A stretch of DNA of 47,684 bases, taken from positions 1-47,684 of the forward strand of contig JBAUGX010000185.1 of NCBI GenBank assembly GCA_049679965.1, given 5' to 3'. Below the pieces are notes generated by a model. The model worked only from the letters and a program-made list of their open reading frames with translations, ran no database searches and had not been told where the DNA came from. The translations under genes and the position numbers were made by a program. This DNA is from 2-12-FULL-65-11 sp049679965 (GTDB taxonomy: Bacteria > Acidobacteriota > Vicinamibacteria > Vicinamibacterales > CAVVIG01). The stretch's first letter is position 1; each line of letters starts with the position of its first letter. Positions 43,126 through 47,684 of this stretch are shown piece after piece.

Positions 43126-44410
43126 TGGAGAAATACGTGAAGCCGAGCGCCTGCATCTGCTCGGGCGAATAGATGTTTCGGCCGTCAAAGATGACCGGCG
43201 ACTTCATCAGCCGGCGCATCCGGTCGAAATCGGGCTCGCGGAACTCGTTCCACTCGGTGACGACGGCGAGGGCGTCTACTCCGGTGAGGGCATCGTAGCC
43301 CTTCTCGCAGATCGCGATGCGATCGCCGAAGATGCGTCGTGCCGTGTGTGCGGCCTCCGGGTCGTAGGCTCGCACGGAGGCGCCCGCGGCGAGCAGCCGT
43401 TCGATAATCGAGATGGCCGGCGCGTCGCGCATGTCGTCGGTGCGGGGCTTGAAGGCCAATCCCCACAGCGCAATGGACCGGCCCTTCAGGTTCTTGAAGT
43501 AGGCTTCCATCTTCTCCACAAGCCGTATCTTTTGCGACTGGTTGACGGCCTCCACCGCACGGAGGATGCCAAACCCGTAACCCTTGTCCGCGGCGGACTT
43601 GACCAGCGCCTTCACGTCTTTCGGGAAGCAGCTGCCGCCGTATCCCACGCCTGGGAACAAGAACGAGGTGCCGATCCGCCGGTCGGCGCCAATCGCCCTC
43701 CGCACCTGGTCGACGTTGGCGCCCACGAGCTCGCAGACATTGGCGATCTCGTTCATGAACGAGATCCGCGTCGCAAGCAGCGAGTTCGCCGCGTATTTGG
43801 AGAGCTCCGCGCTCGCCGTGTCCATGAACATGATCGGGGCGCCGGTGCGGGTGAACGGACGGTATAGCTCCCCCATTACCTCTTGTGCGCGCGCATCGTC
43901 GGCGCCAATGACCACCCGATCGGGCTTCATAAAGTCCTCCACCGCCGCGCCCTGCTTCAGGAACTCTGGATTGCTGACGACGCTGAACGGCTGCGTGGTT
44001 TCCCGGCCGATGACCTCGCGCACCTTGGCTGCCGTGCCGACCGGCACGGTACTCTTGTCGACAACGACGGTGTACTTGTTCATCGCGCGCCCCACTTCAC
44101 GCGCGACAGCGAGGACATACTGGAGATCGGCCGACCCATCTTCGCCCTGTGGCGTGCCGACCGCGATGAACACGATGTCGGACGTCTTCACTGCGCCGGC
44201 CAAATCAGTTGTGAAGCTGAGCCGCTCCTCATGGCGGTTGCGGCGGACGATCTCCTCCAGCCCGGGCTCGTAGATCGGCATCTTCCCGTCATTGAGGGTA
44301 GCGATCTTTGACGCTTCCTTGTCCACGCAGACGACGGCACTTCCGTTTTCCGCCAAACACGCTCCCACCACGAGCCCGACGTACCCGGTTCCCACGACGG
44401 CAATCTTCAT
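43115..44410 (-). CDS. ugd: UDP-glucose 6-dehydrogenase
   Basis: 431 aa from ATG 44410. Oxidises UDP-glucose to UDP-glucuronate. N-terminal GTGYVGLVVGACLAE, VGTPQGEDGSADL, STVPVGTA, NPEFLKQGAA, and catalytic Cys in GVGYGGSCFPKDVKAL. The divergent glycosyltransferase and decarboxylase downstream use or further process the product. Only 23 bp separate its start from the divergent gene. Confidence 0.97.
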   Translation of the reverse strand: MKIAVVGTGYVGLVVGACLAENGSAVVCVDKEASKIATLNDGKMPIYEPGLEEIVRRNRHEERLSFTTDLAGAVKTSDIVFIAVGTPQGEDGSADLQYVLAVAREVGRAMNKYTVVVDKSTVPVGTAAKVREVIGRETTQPFSVVSNPEFLKQGAAVEDFMKPDRVVIGADDARAQEVMGELYRPFTRTGAPIMFMDTASAELSKYAANSLLATRISFMNEIANVCELVGANVDQVRRAIGADRRIGTSFLFPGVGYGGSCFPKDVKALVKSAADKGYGFGILRAVEAVNQSQKIRLVEKMEAYFKNLKGRSIALWGLAFKPRTDDMRDAPAISIIERLLAAGASVRAYDPEAAHTARRIFGDRIAICEKGYDALTGVDALAVVTEWNEFREPDFDRMRRLMKSPVIFDGRNIYSPEQMQALGFTYFSIGR

Positions 44411-44433
44411 GCGGGACAGGATATCATCACGGC

Positions 44434-45543
44434 GTGCGCATAGGGATTGACGCCCGCCGGCTGCACGATTTCGGCATCGGCACATACATCAGAAATCTGT
44501 TGCGCCAGCTCGCCCGCATCGACCATCAGAGCGAGTTTGTCGTGCTGTGTCGCCCGATGGATCGCGACGCGCTCTCGTCGCTTGGCGAGAACTTCCGCCT
44601 CATCCCCGAACACGCCAAGACGTACTCGGTGGCCGAGCAGATCACCGTTCCCCTCGCACTCAGGCGGGAAGGCGTCGAGCTCTTCCACGCACCGCACTAC
44701 GTACTGCCCCCGCTCGTGCAATGCCGATCCGTGGTGACGATTCACGACTGCCTGCACTTGATGTTTCCGCAGTACTTGCCGAACCGCCTGGCCCGCTTCT
44801 ATGCACGGGCCTCGATCGCGCTCGCGTCGCGCCGCGCCACGCGCATCCTGACCGTCTCGGAGAGTTCCAAACGTGATCTCTTGCGCTTCGTCGACGTGCC
44901 TGCAGACAAGATCGACGTCATCCACAATGCGTACGACGAGCGATTCGGCCTCGAACCTCGCGAAGAGGACGTCGTCCGCGTCCGCGAGCGGTATCAGCTC
45001 CAAGAGGCATTCGTGCTCTACGCGGGCAACGTCAAGCCCCACAAGAATCTCGAACGGCTCATCGAAGCATTCGACCTCGTCCGCCGGAGCGGCCTCGATC
45101 ATCTCAAGCTCGTGCTCATCGGCGACGAGATCTCGAAGTACACGTCTCTTCGACGCGCGGTGCACAGACATCAACTGCACAAGTACGTCCGCTTTCTGGG
45201 GTACCTCCCTGAGGAAACGCTGGCCGTGATGTACCGACTGGCCGGCGTCTTCGTGTTTCCGTCTCTCTACGAGGGATTCGGCCTCCCTCCCCTCGAGGCC
45301 ATGGCCAGCGGCACACCGGTCGTCGTTTCCAACGTCTCGTCGTTGCCGGAAGTCGTCGACGACGCGGCGTTGCTCGTCGAGCCTCGCGATCCGCAGTCCA
45401 TTGCTGACGGCATTCGGCGCGTCCTCTGCGACCAGGCGTTGCGGTCCGACCTACGGGCGAAAGGCCTCGTCCGCGCGAGCCAGTTCTCGTGGGAGAGATC
45501 GGTCCGCCGGATTCGGGAGATTTATGGGCTGGCAGCGGCCTGA
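44434..45543 (+). CDS. GT4-family glycosyltransferase
   Basis: 369 aa from GTG 44434 (RIGIDARRLHDFGIGTY). Typical GT-B GT4: LTVSESSKRDLLRF, YAGNVKPHKNLERLIEAF, then FPSLYEGFGLPPLEAMASG with the E-x7-E nucleotide-sugar motif. It resembles mannosyltransferases of envelope polysaccharides. First gene of a plus-strand group with the UDP-glucuronate decarboxylase 37 nt downstream. Confidence 0.94.
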   Translation: MRIGIDARRLHDFGIGTYIRNLLRQLARIDHQSEFVVLCRPMDRDALSSLGENFRLIPEHAKTYSVAEQITVPLALRREGVELFHAPHYVLPPLVQCRSVVTIHDCLHLMFPQYLPNRLARFYARASIALASRRATRILTVSESSKRDLLRFVDVPADKIDVIHNAYDERFGLEPREEDVVRVRERYQLQEAFVLYAGNVKPHKNLERLIEAFDLVRRSGLDHLKLVLIGDEISKYTSLRRAVHRHQLHKYVRFLGYLPEETLAVMYRLAGVFVFPSLYEGFGLPPLEAMASGTPVVVSNVSSLPEVVDDAALLVEPRDPQSIADGIRRVLCDQALRSDLRAKGLVRASQFSWERSVRRIREIYGLAAA

Positions 45544-45580
45544 GCCGCGACAGGCGGCGGCCGCATCGAGTACGATCTCC

Positions 45581-46558
45581 ATGCCAATCATGAAAAAACG
45601 CGTGGTCATAACAGGAGCGGCCGGGTTCATCGGATCGCATCTAGCCGAGGCTCTTCTCGACCTCGACTACACAGTCGTCGGCGTCGACAATCTGCTGACT
45701 GGCGACATTGCCAATATCTCGCGCCTCGTCAACCGCGACTTCACGTTCATCAAACACGACGTCACCAACTACATCTTCATCGAAGGGCCGGTCGACTACG
45801 TCCTGCACTGGGCGAGCCCGGCCAGTCCCATCGACTATCTGCTGCTGCCGATTCCGACGCTCAAGGTCGGCGCGCTCGGTACCCATAAAGCACTTGGTCT
45901 GGCGAGAGAGAAGGGCGCAACCTTCGTGTTGGCCTCGACGTCCGAGGTCTATGGCGATCCCCTCGAGCACCCGCAGAAAGAAACGTACTGGGGCAACGTC
46001 AATCCGATCGGTCCGCGCGGCGTGTACGACGAAGCTAAACGCTTCGCCGAGGCGATCACGGTCGCCTACCACCGGGCTCACGGGCTGGACACGAAGATCG
46101 TCCGGATCTTCAACACCTACGGTCCCCGCATGCGCATTAACGATGGTCGGGCGATGCCGGCGTTTATTTCTCAAGCCCTGCGCAACGAAGACGTGAGCGT
46201 CTTCGGCGATGGCACACAGACGCGCAGTTTCACGTACATCACCGATCTCGTCGACGGCATCATCAAGCTGATGCTCTCCAACGTCAACGATCCGGTGAAC
46301 ATCGGCAACCCACGAGAGACGACCATCGAGGAGATCGCGCGCATCATCATCAAGATGACGGGCGCGACAAGCAAGATCGTCTACAAGCCTCTGCCTACTG
46401 ACGATCCCAAGGTTCGCCAGCCCGACATCACCCGCGCACGAACGCTGCTCAAGTGGGAGCCGAAAGTGTCGCTCGAGCAAGGACTCGTCACGACCATCGA
46501 GTACTTTCGCTCGAAGATGGCCGCCATGGACCGCGGCACGCCGGCGACATCGCCATGA
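45581..46558 (+). CDS. UDP-glucuronate decarboxylase (UXS type)
   Basis: 325 aa from ATG 45581, or from ATG 45590. SDR: VVITGAAGFIGSHLAEALL, STSEVYGDPLEHPQKE, NPIGPRGVYDEAKR (catalytic Tyr-x3-Lys), RIFNTYGPRM, DVSVFGDGTQTRSF. It turns UDP-glucuronate into UDP-xylose. The UXS signature usually has CYDEGKR; VYDEAKR here is a mild variant. Together with ugd it makes UDP-xylose from UDP-glucose. Its stop overlaps the next start as ATGA. Confidence 0.93.
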   Translation: MPIMKKRVVITGAAGFIGSHLAEALLDLDYTVVGVDNLLTGDIANISRLVNRDFTFIKHDVTNYIFIEGPVDYVLHWASPASPIDYLLLPIPTLKVGALGTHKALGLAREKGATFVLASTSEVYGDPLEHPQKETYWGNVNPIGPRGVYDEAKRFAEAITVAYHRAHGLDTKIVRIFNTYGPRMRINDGRAMPAFISQALRNEDVSVFGDGTQTRSFTYITDLVDGIIKLMLSNVNDPVNIGNPRETTIEEIARIIIKMTGATSKIVYKPLPTDDPKVRQPDITRARTLLKWEPKVSLEQGLVTTIEYFRSKMAAMDRGTPATSP

Positions 46559-47355
46559 CCCTTCCAGTGCTCGCGCTCGCGGCGCTGCTCTTCGCGGCGG
46601 CCGCCGAACAAGAAGCCACCGTCGCGCGTGCGCGGGAGCTGTACAACATGCGCGACTTCGACGGCGCCATCCAGGTGGCGGAGGCGGCGCGCCGCGCACG
46701 CGGCGCGCCTGATGGCGCGGCGCTCATCATCGCGCGTGCGCGCCTCGAACGGTTTCGCACGAGCCAGGATGTCTTCGACCTCACCGAGGGACGGAGTCTA
46801 CTTGCGCAGATCGAGCCCTCGCGCCTGTCGGCACGCGATCGTGTCGAATGGCTCGTCGGCCTTGCAGAATCGCTGTACCTGGACGGCCAGTTCGGCGCGG
46901 CCGCCGAAATCTTCGACGAAGCGCTGGGAGGCGCGAGCGTTGTCGACGACGAAACCAGGGAGCGGCTGCTCGACTGGTGGGCGAGCGCGCTCGACGAACG
47001 CGCGCGCAGCGCGCCCGCGCAGGAGGCGACGTACGTCAGAATCCTTCGACGGATGGAAGAAGAGCTGCGGGCCAACCGGCAGCCGGCGGTCGCTTCATAC
47101 TGGCTCGTGGTCGCGGCGCGTGGCTCAGGCGATCTAAATCGTGCCTGGGACGCCGCGATGTCGGCGTGGGTGCGGGCTCCACTCGCTGGCAGCCGCGCGG
47201 AGACGCTCCGTTCGGACCTCGATCGCTACGTGAATCAAGTCCTGATTCCCGAGCGCGCCCGCCGCCCGACGTCGATCGAAGACTCGGCCCAGGCCGCTGC
47301 GGCCCTGCGCGCCGATTGGGAAGCGCTCAAACAGCGGTGGAAGGCCCCGCAGTAG
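46555..47355 (+). CDS. Secreted TPR-like protein, unknown function
   Basis: 266 aa from ATG 46555. Signal peptide TLPVLALAALLFAAAA, then helical repeats of TPR type (LYNMRDFDGAIQVAEAARRA; AESLYLDGQFGAAAEIFDEA; GSGDLNRAWDAAMSAWVRA). Charged, Ala-rich. No named family recognised. Translationally coupled to the UDP-glucuronate decarboxylase gene, so possibly part of envelope assembly. Convergent with the truncated gene at the window end. Confidence 0.7.
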   Translation: MTLPVLALAALLFAAAAEQEATVARARELYNMRDFDGAIQVAEAARRARGAPDGAALIIARARLERFRTSQDVFDLTEGRSLLAQIEPSRLSARDRVEWLVGLAESLYLDGQFGAAAEIFDEALGGASVVDDETRERLLDWWASALDERARSAPAQEATYVRILRRMEEELRANRQPAVASYWLVVAARGSGDLNRAWDAAMSAWVRAPLAGSRAETLRSDLDRYVNQVLIPERARRPTSIEDSAQAAAALRADWEALKQRWKAPQ

Positions 47356-47360
47356 TCTCG

Positions 47361-47684
47361 CTATCGGGTCAACAGAGCAGCCAGCGCCGCAGCCTTGTCG
47401 GCAAGCTGGCTCGCAAACAAGAGATTCTTCGCAACGAGCGCTTCTTCTGCCTGTTCGACGAAGCGCTTCGCGATGTCGTACTGCGCTTTGCCTTCCACGC
47501 TCAACGCCCGGTATTCGATGCGGCCGAGACTGCGCGACGCGTCCGTGAGCGTCACCCGAATCTTCCGCTCGACAGCTTCGACGTCCGCCGTGGTCTGTAG
47601 CGTCCTCGCTGGCGTCGCGTCTGCCGCGGGTGCAGGGACCGCTGCGGCAGGCGGGGGCTCTGGCCGATCTGATCGCTGCGCGGC
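47361..47684 (-). CDS. Partial gene, C-terminal part of a Pro/Ala-rich protein, unknown function
   Basis: Open to the window edge without a stop, so the 5' end lies outside; 107 codons are seen. The upstream part is Pro/Ala/Thr-rich (PPPAAAVPAPAAD) and looks like a linker. The last ~65 residues form an amphipathic helical domain (ALSVEGKAQYDIAKRFVEQA; LFASQLADKAAALAALL). Possibly a lipoprotein with a linker, but the N-terminus is not visible. Convergent with the TPR-like gene. Confidence 0.5.
   Translation of the reverse strand, partial: AAQRSDRPEPPPAAAVPAPAADATPARTLQTTADVEAVERKIRVTLTDASRSLGRIEYRALSVEGKAQYDIAKRFVEQAEEALVAKNLLFASQLADKAAALAALLTR

Overview
This is a GC-rich, gene-dense bacterial chromosome segment with no plasmid or phage genes. 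Gene content (a Kdp system with detached KdpD sensor proteins, an archaeal-type ornithine cyclodeaminase, tandem UDP-sugar genes) and several families of short palindromic repeats lodged in and between genes suggest an Acidobacteriota member, most likely of the Vicinamibacteria. That placement is inference from gene content; no 16S rRNA gene is present.

Layout. 1-3.4 kb: tRNA-Pro(CGG), surE, an MFS permease (all minus) and moaA (plus, possibly leaderless). 3.4-7.0 kb: a sigma54-type response regulator coupled to a hybrid histidine kinase with degenerate catalytic boxes (minus), diverging from an HD-GYP-like protein. 7.0-10.8 kb: rluA-type synthase, homoserine dehydrogenase, TIGR00300 ornithine cyclodeaminase and a small zinc-ribbon membrane protein (minus). 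10.8-14.2 kb: CDP-archaeol synthase-like protein, metallophosphoesterase, a membrane protein plus a secreted helix-hairpin-helix protein, a secreted unknown and tRNA-Pro(GGG). 14.3-29.4 kb: a long minus-strand ion-homeostasis block, in transcription order: a c-di-AMP (ydaO/yuaA) riboswitch and APC permease, amt, a KdpD-type kinase lacking the N-terminal sensor, kdpE, a Usp-like protein, a 27-aa membrane peptide, kdpF, kdpA, kdpB, kdpC, two tandem KdpD-sensor-only proteins, a membrane-anchored methyltransferase and a MerR regulator. 29.4-33.9 kb: ilvD, der, an HU/IHF-type protein and an M50 protease. 33.9-44.4 kb: a minus-strand series ugd-galE-GT2-msbA-like-yicC-gmk-coaBC-udg-priA, most genes overlapping by 1-11 nt. 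44.4-47.7 kb: GT4 glycosyltransferase, UDP-glucuronate decarboxylase, a TPR-like secreted protein and a truncated gene at the window edge.

Two themes stand out. First, potassium control: a riboswitch-controlled APC permease (KimA-like by context) leads into amt and a complete kdp system in which the KdpD polypeptide is split three ways; a promoter with three 11-bp-spaced TTAGG boxes precedes the kdp structural genes. Second, at least five families of ~20-100 bp palindromic repeats occur both between genes and inside them. They lengthen MFS, MoaA and Der in frame and supply start or stop codons for MFS, the zinc-ribbon protein, Udg, PriA and CoaBC. No mobilising transposase is in the window.

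No stretch longer than 300 bp lacks a gene. The largest gaps (2016-2261, 6143-6358, 29217-29419) hold a repeat pair, a direct-repeat regulatory region and the riboswitch with its promoter, respectively.
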